From Limnomonas spitsbergensis (Eukaryota; Chlorophyta; Chlorophyceae; Chlamydomonadales), in the NCBI GenBank assembly GCA_037349105.1, contig JAYJMM010000124.1, positions 9,284,001-9,348,000 of the forward strand: a stretch of 64,000 bases of DNA, read 5' to 3'. A program made the translations under genes and the position numbers. Below the pieces are notes generated by a model. It saw only the letters and a list, made by a program, of their open reading frames with translations, was not told where the DNA came from and made no database searches. Below, piece by piece: positions 12,001-21,900 of the stretch. Within the stretch, counting starts at the first letter, position 1. The number at the start of each line of letters is the position of its first letter.

Positions 12001-15000
12001 GATCTTCACATCAACCTGGCAAATTTTTTAAAAAAGTTTGTAGAAATCTTCAGGGCACCCTATCACCTTATCCCAGGTTGTGATCTTGATGCTACGGGGC
12101 AACACAAATGCCCTATTGATCTTAGCCTTCCTCTTTACTTATCCCCACACCCGTCAGCTTGGATCTGCCAGCAGAGGGACCCAAACGCAACCGCCCTCCG
12201 CTAATTATTGAGCTTAAATTTGACGATTGTGGTAAAATTTATCGTGTCCAAAAGGTCAAGACGTTACCAATGGCACTTCTTGTAACCCCTGAAGTCTTGC
12301 ATCCTTTCTTCTTTACCCGAATTACAAAACCATGGGACAACACAAATGGGTGATCTCAGTCTTTCATAAACCCCACGCCTCGACGTTTGTAGTTGCTATT
12401 AACGAGACTCTTACAGAGCTGCCTCCTGACGAATACAGGTGAGTGCGGTAAGGGGACAACGTTAGATTCTAACGCTTTAGAGGGTTTCAGGGTCCGGAGG
12501 GGCGCGCTGGGCGAGGAAGAGTGATAGAATTATAAGGGACGTGCGGATGTTGCAGGATGTTACCGTGTGACGGAAAATATAATCATTGTTTGAAAAACAT
12601 TGCCGTGTCGAGATGGTCATGCAGCCACAGCTGAAACTGTCAAAAAACATGTTTGACAGATGGCCGCAGAGTCTTGTGTTCTTTCGAGCAGAGTATTAGG
12701 GTCTTTAACTCCACATGAACATTCATTAACATATTTTAATGGCCCTCCCAACTCTTAACGAAAGACTGCTGCCAACCGACCTTGCTGATCCCTTTCCCAG
12801 CAGCCCCAGCAGCAGGGGCACCAGGTCAACATTCCTGGAGAGCTGGTCCAGGACCCTGGGGATAGCTGCGGTCAGAGGAAAGCAGGGGCGGTGGAGGGAG
12901 GAGGGGGGGGGGAGGGGGATAGCTGCGGTCAGAGGCAAGCAGGGGCGGTGGAGGGAGGAGGGGGGGAGGAGGGGGATAGCTGCGGTCAGAGGAAAGCAGG
13001 GACGTAGAGGGTGGAGGGAGGAGGAGGGGGGGGAGGGTAATAGCTGCGGTCAGAGGAAAGCAGGGACGTAGAGGGTGGAGGGAGGAGGAGGGGGGGAGGG
13101 TAATAGCTGCGGTCAGAGGAAAGCAGGGACGTAGAGGGAGGAGGGAGGAGAAGGGAGGGGGAAGGGGCAGTTCAAGGGAGACAGGTGTAGGGTGTAGGGT
13201 GGAGGTTAGTATGTGGAGGGTGGCAGGCAAGGTGCAGTGAGAAACGAATCCTCCCCTCCATGGGCCTGGGTGCCAGGGGGGTAGCTGTGGGGTCAGGGCA
13301 TCGAGTCCAAACCAGAGCTACAGGTCACAATGCAATACGGAACAGCAGTGGCGCCCCATGAGCAACCCTGTGTGTGTTAGGGTTGAAGAGTCTAGGATAT
13401 ACTGTGCTAGGGGGGTGCTACGGCTTCATAACTTGTGGCGTGAACTCCTTGAAGGTGCAGATAGCGGTATTGTAGCCGCAGCTGTGCTTTCCCTAAAGGC
13501 ACTCGAGATCCCCGCTCCAAATCAGCAGGCATACGGAGGACGGAAGCTTTTGGAGGCATCAGATGAGAAGGAAAACTGGCAGTCCTGGTCCCCTCACCTG
13601 CCACTCGCATCCTGACTTAATTTGAAGTTTTTGTAAGGGCACGCGCTGTGTGGCAGCCATGAAGGTTACCCCAGGGTGTACATCTTTCTCCATCAAAGGG
13701 GCAGAAGCAGCTCTGTCAAGTCGGGCCTGCCAGCTCACCTGCAAGATTGATGAGTGTGCCGCTAGCAGCTGCCCGCACTCCCGCACTGACGCTGCCCAGG
13801 AGGCCTGCCAAGGAGGAGCGGAAGGGAGGGGTCACAGTTTAAAAAAAAAATCATGGCCTCCAATTCATCATCTGTAACCCTCACATAGGGCACTTTTTGG
13901 CATTCGCGCTCCGCTGACTTGGGATTGCGCACTAGCTGTGTATGAGAGAAACATGGATGGGTAGGAGCGCTTCATGGCGCACCCACTTAAAAGCCGCTGC
14001 TCGGGTCAGGGCAAGTCAGTGTAGAGAGGAGACAAGAGGGGACCAAAGCCACGCCTGGCTGTTGCTATCTGACCATTCCTACCCAGCCGCTACTATCAGG
14101 GTGCCACGCCCTGGCCTTGACTGCCTGGCCATTACTCATGCCGCTACGTTCAAATAGTCACAGACATGCTATGACTGTCACGCCTTAACTACCAAACCGT
14201 TGCAATCAGGCTTGGAGGTCCCCTAAACAATGTGTTACAGCATCTACGGTGCCACCCAACAGTCATTGTCTCGGGGTCAATACGAGTGACTACATACCTG
14301 ATTGGAGGCTGCTGATAGAGCAGCTGGGTGTGGAAGTGTGTATGTAGGGAGCGGTGCCATTTGGTGCCAAGCTAGGTTGTTGGTACGACCAAAGCATCAG
14401 ATATGAGTCATATGACATGGCAAGGAGGACAGGGTCATGGAGAAGGAGAGTCACTAGCATTGTTCAGCCTCATATAATGATATGAGTCATATCCGAAGTC
14501 CCTGACACCTTCCATGCCCGCGAGCTCTCCTCTTCACTGATTGTTCTAAAGCGGATCAGCTACCGCTGGGGGGGGCTAGTCCTGCCAGCCCAATTGCTTG
14601 GGCAACTAGCCATAGGCCGGTCAAGGTCACGTCCCCATCGGCTCAATGTTTGCCGCCCGGCAGTCTGCCAAAGGTGGCCTGACAGCTCTACATTGAAACT
14701 TCTTTTTCCGAGAAGGATCTGTGCTGTTGAGGGTGCATGCTCCACAAACCGCACACGCTCCGCATCACTCAGCCTCCACATCTCATCATATCACTACAAT
14801 ACATTATGGATGCTTCCTGCCAGCTCCCCTCTCACCCAGCAGGATCTGCGCTAGTGAGGGTGCATGCTCCACCAGCCGCACACGCTCCACATCACTCAGC
14901 CTCCACAGCAGCGTCACTGTGGCCACGTTGCTGCTCTCCGTGTCAGCCCAGGTTTCCGGCCCAACAGACTCGCGGGTCCGTGAGGAGGTGTCAAATGCTG

Positions 15001-16402
15001 TGTGGACCTGGGCGGAGAGTGCGGGTAAGGTAGTGGGAGTATAGGGAGGGGCAGGGGGAGAGAGGAGAGAGGTCTCAGGGGGCAGGAACAGGGGGCAGGG
15101 TAGAGGGTAGAGGTGAGAGGTTATTTCCAGGGGTAGGAACAGGGGAGAGGGGAGAGGGGAAAGGGGTCCAAAGGGGGAAGAGTAGAGGTACATGTGAGAG
15201 GGTATTAAAAACGGTAGGGACAGGGGAAAGGGGAGAGGAGAGAGGGTTCCAGGGAGGTTTGCTGAAGGGGTGAGGGGGCAGGGGACAGGGAGCGGCAGGG
15301 ACAGAGGTGTAGAGGTAGAGGCATCGGTAGAGGTGAAGGTATCCCTCCCCCCCGCCTGCACCTGCATCATGTTGGAGACTGTATCTAGCAGGAGGGCAGG
15401 GGGCCATGAGGCGGGAAGGCAGGAGAGGCATGCAGGCAGAGGCAGGATGAGCAGAAGGCGGAGGTAGAGGCCGAGGTGGTCCCAGTCGCCCGCACCTGCA
15501 CCATGTTGGAGACAGCATCTAGCAGGGATTGCATGAACCCCGGCACTGAAGCCAGCGCAGACATGCCAACATTCCCTCCGCTGTACTTGAGGGCCTCTAG
15601 CAGGATCCGAGAGGCCTCGTGCTGGACAAAGAGTTCCTGTGAGCCAGACAGGTGGTGCTTGATGATTGATGATTGAGCCAGGGGGTGATGTTTGATGAGA
15701 AAACCAAGTGAAAGTCCAGGCATACAGCCCGTGTTGCCAGCAATATATGCTGATAGCTACCTGCACACCCACCACAACAACACTTTCAACGGACACTTGC
15801 CACATGCCATCATGAGTCCACCTCCTCCTGCATGCCTCATCAGTCCATGCCTCCAAGTCTCACTCCATGCAATATCAGCCCATGCGTCTATGTCCTAATC
15901 CATGCCTCATCAGCCCATGCGTCCATGTCCAAATACATGCAATATCAGCCCATGCTTCCATGTTCAAATCCATGCAATATCAGCCCATGCGTCCATGTCC
16001 TACTCCATGCATCATTAACCCATGCGTCCGTGTCATACTCCATGCAACATCAGCCCATGTGTCCATGTCTTACTTAATGCAGCATCAGCCAATGCTTCCA
16101 TGTCTTCCTCCATGCAACATCAGCCCATGCATCCACGCCCTACTCTATATCACATGAGGAGGTGTCCTACCCCTGCTGACCTTGTGCGCCACCACCCCTG
16201 CTAGCTTTGTGAGCAGGCCATGCGCCTGCAGATCCGCCAGGTTTATTTGGAAATCATCGAACAGCTGCTGCAGCTGCTGGGAGATGAGTAGGCGCTGGAT
16301 CTGGTTGCCAACGAAGGAGTTGAGCCCAGGGGAGACGAGAGACTCGATGAGCGAGGCAAGATTCTCTACGGGCTCGCCCTGAAGCGCTCCATGCTGATGC
16401 AT
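1..16402 (-). CDS. ARM/HEAT-like alpha-solenoid protein, partial (3' end outside window)
   Basis: Eighteen exons join in consistent phase, transcribed leftward: 16181-16402 (putative ATG at 16402), 15496-15636, 14836-15007, 13739-13804, 12781-12865, 11402-11637, 11010-11145, 10179-10324, 9741-9943, 8829-9064, 7922-8132, 7365-7550, 6859-7111, 6326-6426, 5074-5196, 4573-4712, 3752-3905 and about 3031-3429. That is roughly 1070 residues. The protein is made of leucine/alanine-rich helices of ARM/HEAT character (for example GVRAAASGTLINLA, VVQGKALLLLVHLLDY, LRREAANCLSVLLGLSENV), interrupted by Gly/Ser/Pro-rich loops including a poly-Gly run. Such solenoids are protein-binding scaffolds. The C-terminal repeats of Fused/ULK4-RUNKEL kinases are one possible relative, but no kinase domain is seen and I cannot assign a family. 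The start is the first Met of an open exon; an upstream exon is possible. Introns are long and repeat-laden. Confidence 0.72.
86..2506 (-). CDS. further downstream exons of the ARM/HEAT-like gene (tentative)
   Basis: Three exon candidates continue the solenoid gene toward base 1. 1424-1540 (39 codons, NGLPELELPAEISDLL...) has an AG acceptor and a GTGAGC donor. About 86-187 encodes an ARM-like helix pair (LRREAANCLSVLLGLSEN) ending at a GTGAGG donor. About 2120-2506 begins RIFLSRFSRYSGDL and then becomes Gly/Ser-rich low complexity, so its end is unclear. A possible exon at about 570-770, ending KVKEIAQ before GTAGGG, is less certain. Phases between these pieces could not all be reconciled, so one or more small exons are probably missing from the model. 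Confidence 0.45.
200..575. repeat. GGGCATG minisatellite in intron
   Basis: A degenerate array built on GGGCATGGGCATGAACAAG-like units. It is open in two frames, giving Met/Gly-rich peptide on the plus strand and His-Ala/His-Thr-rich peptide on the minus strand. That is expected from a short-period repeat and is not evidence of a gene. It lies between exon candidates of the ARM/HEAT-like gene. Confidence 0.7.
3933..4430. repeat. 36-bp minisatellite, about 14 copies, intronic
   Basis: Unit GTGTCAATGGGGGGCAGGGA followed by GGAGGGGGAATGAGCC, 36 bp, with few substitutions between copies. Because 36 is a multiple of three, several frames stay open (a 12-residue IDTAHSPSSLPP-type repeat on the minus strand). 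It sits inside the intron between exons 4573-4712 and 3752-3905 of the solenoid gene, so those frames are not believed to be coding. Confidence 0.85.
5436..5627. mobile_element. hAT-like MITE, copy 1 (192 bp)
   Basis: The left end CAGTCTTTCTTTTTTCGTGA and the reverse complement of the right end (CAGTGTTTCTTTTTCCGGCT) form terminal inverted repeats continuing into GCTACA. The flanks GGCATGGG and GTCATGGG are an 8-bp target duplication with one mismatch. The 8-bp duplication and CAGTG terminus suggest the hAT superfamily. No coding capacity. Inserted in an intron of the ARM/HEAT-like gene. Confidence 0.8.
5870..6325. repeat. polypyrimidine CCTCCCTCTCC tract in intron
   Basis: About 450 bp almost wholly C and T, organised as repeats of CTCCTCACCCCTCCTGCCCC. 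It directly abuts the splice donor of exon 6326-6426. In the transcript of the minus-strand gene the tract is G-rich, with dense GGG/GGGG runs just after the 5' splice site. Long open frames in it are compositional. Confidence 0.85.
8500..8693. mobile_element. hAT-like MITE, copy 2 (194 bp, perfect 8-bp TSD)
   Basis: Same family as the 5436-5627 element: left end CAGTTTTTTTATTTTTCGTG, right end reading CAGTGGTTCTTTATTCGGCT in reverse complement. It is flanked on both sides by the identical octamer AGCACCGT (8492-8499 and 8694-8701). This is the best-preserved copy and defines the family ends. Intronic, non-coding. Confidence 0.88.
9280..9447. mobile_element. hAT-like MITE fragment
   Basis: Shares the family body (GGGACCAAACCTTGAC, GGTTGCTGCACCAGG) and the right end GTTGTAGCTGAGGCAAACCAAATAAACACTG-like terminus. 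No matching left terminus or target duplication is visible, so it is probably 5' truncated or degraded. It lies in the ARM/HEAT-like gene. Confidence 0.6.
12866..13165. repeat. minisatellite amplified from a 3' splice site
   Basis: About five units of roughly 50-65 bp sharing GATAGCTGCGGTCAGAGGAA and AGCAGGGRCG, interspersed with GGAGGGAGGAGGGGG. On the coding (minus) strand each unit contains CTGACCGCAGCTAT, which is the acceptor plus first exon bases of the ARM/HEAT exon 12781-12865. The array therefore repeats a usable-looking splice acceptor several times upstream of the real one. Confidence 0.75.
14560..14712. mobile_element. hAT-like MITE fragment next to a duplicated exon end
   Basis: Contains the family body (GCCATAGGCCGGTCAAGGTC, CCCCATCGG, AAAGGTGGCCTGACAGCT). 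Termini are not clear. It abuts the degraded copy of exon 14836-15007 at 14713-14790. Confidence 0.5.
15830..16150. repeat. minisatellite in first intron of ARM/HEAT-like gene
   Basis: About eight diverged units of TCCATGCAATATCAGCCCAT followed by GCGTCCATGTCCTAC (about 35 bp). It lies between exons 16181-16402 and 15496-15636. Open frames here are repeat artefacts. Confidence 0.75.
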
Positions 16403-17919
16403 CGCGCTCGTTAGATTACGCGCGTGTTTGACGCTGCTGTTCCAAAGCTAGTCATACTGTTTGGATTTATCGCTGTCAATTATGCTGGGTTCTGCTCACT
16501 CATCGAGACGCCTTTGCTCGCCTGACGTCAGGGGCGTCAATGCGACGGGTGCTTTACCCCTCTAAGGCCGCAGGCAGGGTCATCTGCTTTGATTCCTTCG
16601 CCGTGTGGGCGGCATCTTAAGCAATATGTATGTCTCGCCCTCGATCGAAGCATCTTCCTCTAGGTTTGTCAAAATATTTACTAGGCCTAGTCAGCGTACT
16701 GATAGGGCCTGGAGTGTGAGTGCCTCACATGGTACACCATACCAAACCGTTAAAGCAGCGTCTGAACGAATTCAGACAACAAGGCACTTTGGCCTCTTCA
16801 GGTGCAGGCAGCCAGATGCAATTGATTCACCTGCCCTAGCAACAACCGTCACCTTGGATACCAGCAGAAAACTGTGGCAGCAAACAGGTTCAGAGGTGCA
16901 CGGGGCTTGCAGCCACACAACATACCAGATTTTAGCAGACAGCGCGTAGTGCGGGCACTGGGAGAGTACATATACCCATCTCATACTCCTCACAGATTCT
17001 ACCAGGCTGTGTAAGGCTGACTTCAGCTCAGACTCAGATTAGGTTCCCATGTTTTGGGCTCTTACGAAAACAACTTTTGGATGGATTCGTTCATGCTTTT
17101 CACCCTGTCTGCCTCACACCATGCTGTCCTGATCCTGCTTGTCTTACAGTCCTTTGCCCTGACAGACTCACGCCGGCACGTCCGCCTGCGACTTTGCCAG
17201 CCGCGCCATGCCCATAGTACCGCAGTGCTGCCATGCATGTGCCTGCAACAGGCCGTGGACAATCAGTTACGAGTTTCCTACCTTGCCTGCTTCACTCAAA
17301 TTCAAATATAGTTTTGACTGCCTCACTGCCTGCTGCCCTATCTCTGACCTTCCGCTTTCACTCTATCGCATAGAGAGACACCACGGAGTGTGTTGCACCA
17401 ATATTTGCTTTAACTTGCCCCTCCTACTACTACAGACATGCCCACCTATGGAGTAGCTTCCAACTTCCAAACATGTCCTTCTACCTCCACCAGCCGGCTT
17501 GCCACGCATCTTGGTTGCTGGCAGGCCTAACTCCAGGTGGAGATGGACCTGAGACTTGAGTGCTACGGTATTTCCCAAGAAATTAGGGGAAGGAAAACAG
17601 AACAAGGCGAGAATCCCCCAAGTACCGGTACCTCTATTTATATAATTAAAACATGTACCGTATAACGTTAAAACATTGACCATTCAAGCATACACTTCCT
17701 TGTCTCAGGGCAAATATTAGCAGCAGATGTTAAACAGATAAAATGAGGACGAAGGAAATCTGGGGCTGCCAAAAAATGCACTAGTGAAGCCCACCCGGGC
17801 ATTTTTCTTCCAATCCTTCTCCACATGTCCTCCGAAACCCTTGTTGTTTCATCATGTGGCTACTCACAGCTGCCAAGCATGAGGATGCTAATCGGCTGAT
17901 GACCATCCGATGACATGTT
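16403..17919. other. intergenic, no gene seen
   Basis: Spacer upstream of the ARM/HEAT-like gene. Only short shadow frames, no recognisable domain and no convincing repeat. It should contain the promoter of the minus-strand gene starting at 16402, but no clear TATA or other element stands out. Confidence 0.5.
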
Positions 17920-18779
17920 TAGGCATCGGCAATATTATATAATATTATATAGTATATAAAGTATATTATATATTATATAAAGTATATTCGAATTCGGCAT
18001 ATCATATATACTTTATATAAAGTCGCGAAAATCCCGAATGTCGCGACTGAAAACGTGGAAATACGGCATTTCAGCTACTGTGGGCTACTTGTGAGACAAG
18101 CGCATGCGTTCTCGTCCGATTCTATACTCCAATAATACTCGTGTTACCTGGAATTGCCCCTGAGAAAGTGAAACGATCTATCCCTCTCGACAATGGCAAG
18201 CAACTGCACTTAGGAACCGAGTGGGAGCCTGAGGCTTTGTGTGCCGAGCTGAATAAGATTAAGCGAGTTTGGAACAATCGGTCCAGCGGAACTGGTCAGC
18301 ATGGGGGCGGACATACACCAGTAGCCGCTCTCGCCTAGGCATCGCGCGGGCTTAGAAGCTGATTTATGTGAAGGCGAACCGTGACGACGGCGAGGTCAAG
18401 GAGGTTCAGCACGAGGAGGTTTCTCTGAACTATTACTCCGACTGACTTGATAACTTCGGAACAGTCATGCTATGAGACTCAAATGTATATCTAGTGATCA
18501 TGTAGTGGTACTTAAACTGAACTTCTGGACCAGACCTGCCCCATTTTTCGAACCCGTGATCCGCGTCAAACAAATACAGTGTTTTTATGTTTTGAGGACT
18601 TAGCTTTCTTAGATGGGACGAGTTAGCTGCAGATTCTGAATGCCCTGATTAAGCTGAATCCAGACCTCTGTTTTTTTTTACTTTGGCCCACTTTTTTCTG
18701 ACTTTATATACTATATATATGATATATATAATATATACTTTACATTGGCGGGGCATGTAAAGTATATTGCCGATGCCTA
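17920..18779. mobile_element. hAT-like non-autonomous element, 860 bp
   Basis: The terminal inverted repeat TAGGCATCGGCAATAT is exact at both ends and is followed inward by TA-rich subterminal sequence (ATATAGTATATAAAGTATAT motifs on both sides). The flanks carry an identical 8-bp duplication GACATGTT (17912-17919 and 18780-18787). The TIR begins TAGG and the duplication is 8 bp, both typical of hAT elements. No transposase is recognisable. One internal frame, 18141-18338, encodes 65 residues (MLPGIAPEKVKRSIPLDNGK...) of unknown origin, perhaps a captured or relic coding fragment. The right end lies 128 bp beyond the flotillin stop codon. Confidence 0.85.
18740..18744 (-). promoter_or_regulatory. 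candidate poly(A) signal TGTAA of flotillin gene
   Basis: TGTAA on the minus strand, about 165 nt after the flotillin stop. TGTAA is the usual chlorophyte polyadenylation signal. It lies inside the hAT-like element's subterminal region. Confidence 0.4.
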
Positions 18780-18907
18780 GACATGTTACTTGAGCTCCTC
18801 CAGCTTTCCCTGCTGAATGACTGCAATCGCTATGTCCATAACACAGTCCCATCAAATCCCATGCCGTGACGTGGAGGGTGGGCCCGCTTGCTGCCCGGCA
18901 AGAAAAA

Positions 18908-21900
18908 CTAGGCGGCATCAAAGTGGTTCGATTTGGGCTGCTGCTCGGGTGGCTGCTGCTGGCGCTTCACCAGCCCCGGGAGCAGCTGCATGCCAGTCTG
19001 ACGCTCAATTGTGTCAAAGAGCGGCGGCACAATCTGGCACAGGTTAGCGATGACCTTGCTGGTGTCGGTGGGCCCGGCCCCTGAGTCTGCGCCGCCACCT
19101 GTGTTCCATACCGACACAGTGGGCTTGAGGCCGCGGACGGCCTCCGCGTTGCAGTGCGCAAGCTTCTCGTACAGACCTGAGTCCAGCGCCTTCCAAGCAA
19201 GGTACTGCTGCACACTGCCACCAAAGGCATTAATCTGCGGGCAAGGTGGGAGGCATCCATTGGTTTCTGGAGTTGTAACTTCGTACTGACATATCACTTT
19301 TGGCATGCCACTCAACGCTTACCAAGGGACCAACTGGCCCCCAACCTGGACCAGTCATCAGCCGGAGGTCCAAGCAGCACGCCTAGCCACACCTGGGGCT
19401 TCGGGTGGCCCATGGGATAGCCCAGCCAGGGCAGTCCTGAGGTACTGCCTGAGGATGTAATACGCTGCTCACCATGCATGAGGCCGCAGCAGCCTGTGCG
19501 TTCGCCATGAGCGTGACAGAATCAGCCTCGCGCTGCCTCTGGTATAGGATTGCATCGGCGCGCTGGTTGGCCACCTCCGTCTCCACGACTGCCAAGGAGT
19601 ATTGCTCGGCGCGGTACTTTTCTGTTGTGGCTGTAACGCGCCTCTGCTGGAGCTCCTGCTCGAGGCTGGCCTCGCGGATCTGCGCCGTCTTCTCTGCCTC
19701 AATCGCGGCGATGCGGGTGTCCTGGTCAAGCTGAAGGTGCGGGGTGCAGGGGCGCGGGGAGGGCATGAAGCGTGAGGATTGCAGTTGGGGGAATGGGGGC
19801 GCTTACAAAGTGGACGCGCAGGGGCAGGCTGGGGCGGGGTGCCAGAGGAGGGTGCAGATAGGCTAAGGGGGACTAGGCCGGGGAAGGTGAGGGCTAGGGT
19901 GATAAAGGTCACTGCAGGATTCATGATGCCGTCCCAGGTAGAATTTTTGTCACTGGTAGGTTGGTTTTTCATGAGGCTTGATTTTTATGTACCATACATT
20001 AGGTTTTCATGGGACAGGTGGCTGCTGGGTCAGGCCCCTGCATGGTCTAGGTCTCCCTCCCTCCGTCCTTCTTTCTTCTGGCCTAGCCACCGGCAGCCAC
20101 TTGCTTTGCTGCCTTGCACCCATCTGCCCTCTTTCTCACCTTTGACTTCTTGATGTTGACTTCGGCCGCCGTCTGATTCTTGATCACCTCCACAGCAGCT
20201 GTCATCTCTGCACGCTTCTTCATGGTCTCTGTATCCTGGTGCAGACGGTACACATCGGTCTCGTTCGAGATCTTGGACACCTCTCGCATCGTCTCGCCCT
20301 CACGCTCCTTGGCACCGACGTTGCCCCTGCGCTCGGCGAGTGCGATATCAATCTTGGCCTGGTTGGCAGCATCCTTCTGCGTTTTTTGGCCGAGGTAAGA
20401 GAAGTATTCGTGGCCCGGGAGGTCGCTGAGCTGCTTGATGTTAGCATTGTAGATCTTGAGGCCAAACTGCAGTGCAATGGACGGGAGGGGAGAGGGAAAG
20501 GGGTGGGGTGAATGCAGGTGTTCTGTCGTGAGGCTAGGGAGTGGGGCAGGGGCAGAAGGGAAATGCATTGAAAGGGTAAGGGAGGGAGAAGAAGAGAGCG
20601 AAAGGGGGGCAGAGATGAGGCAGGTGAGGGGGACAGGGGCGGAGGGAAGAGGGTATGACGAGGCCAGGGAGAGGGGCAGGGAATCAGGCACGTTTGAGTA
20701 ATCGAATTGGGGCTATAAAATTGATGGAGGGACAAGGGCAGAGGGCACGCTGGTCGTAAGCATGGAGCTCGAGCCCAAGCTGCACAGGTTAACAGATAAT
20801 CATGAAAACAGCTTAAAAGCCACCTGACAAAACTGTACTTCCTGCCGCTTTAGGGTGTAAGGCTCATAGACCCTGAGCGTACATACCTGATCTAGCTCCA
20901 GCTGGACCTTGTCAAAGACCTGCAGACAACCAGCAGAAGGGCGAGTGTGGAAAGTGCGGTGTGACATGATCTTTGGGTGGAATGTGACGTGACTGTGTGA
21001 CCTTGTGTGATCTTGGTGTGGTTCTCAAGGTGGGAAAAGCATCTATTGGAAAGCAGATTCCAAGGGGAGCATGCCCGCGAGAGCAGGGAGTCGGCAGGCG
21101 AGTACTGGGCCACAGCTACCAGATTGGCTCATACGCTTTTAAACTGGCGGCAGTCAAGTTCTGGCGGCAATTCAGTTCAGATTGCAGTAGGAGTCTCGTT
21201 ATAGACCGGTGTGTTGGCTGATTCAGAGAGATGCATGAAACAGGGATATGAAACAGGAGCATCTTCACCCACTCGCAGTCCCACCTGTCTGCTGCTTGCA
21301 CAATGTGCAGGCAGAAGATAGGTGAGAACGCATATATTCAGGCCAGCACTGGCAAAGGTCTTGGCTCGCTTCCCTTCGGGTAGACAGCACAATTGCAGCT
21401 GGGCGGGGGAGGCGCGGGAGAGAAAAGACTGGCGAGGATACCGGTAGGCTGTGTAATCCTTTTTTATTCGCGATCAGTACCGTCAAATATCTTTTGCTGG
21501 CCTCACCGTGCCTGCCAAAGGCCGGATTGGCCCTCCACCTTGACCGACCTCTGGCCTGAGGCACCAGTATCATGCATGGTCAGATATGGGGCTCCTGCCA
21601 GAGGCAGGAGTGTAGCTGACATCTATCTGAACTTGTTATTACTGCTTGTAACAGTTGCCATGATGCACACTTACCTGCGTCTTGAACGTCTTGGTCCCCA
21701 TGAAGATCTCCTGCATTTGTGAGGAAGGTAACTTAGGAACATACCCAAATGGCAATTCACAGCATAGACTGCAATGCAAGGAATCTGTTTTCAGGAACCC
21801 TGCATCCAGCCCCTCATACCCACACTGATCACATAGCTGAACCTGGCATGGTGCTTGCTAGACATCCATGGCATGCACCATGAAAATGCTGATGATAAGA

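Noticed and set aside
13358..13615. Plus-strand frame of 85 residues that reads like a helical repeat
   Set aside because: Lies inside an intron of the minus-strand gene whose flanking exons join in phase; no acceptor/donor logic or relative for it.
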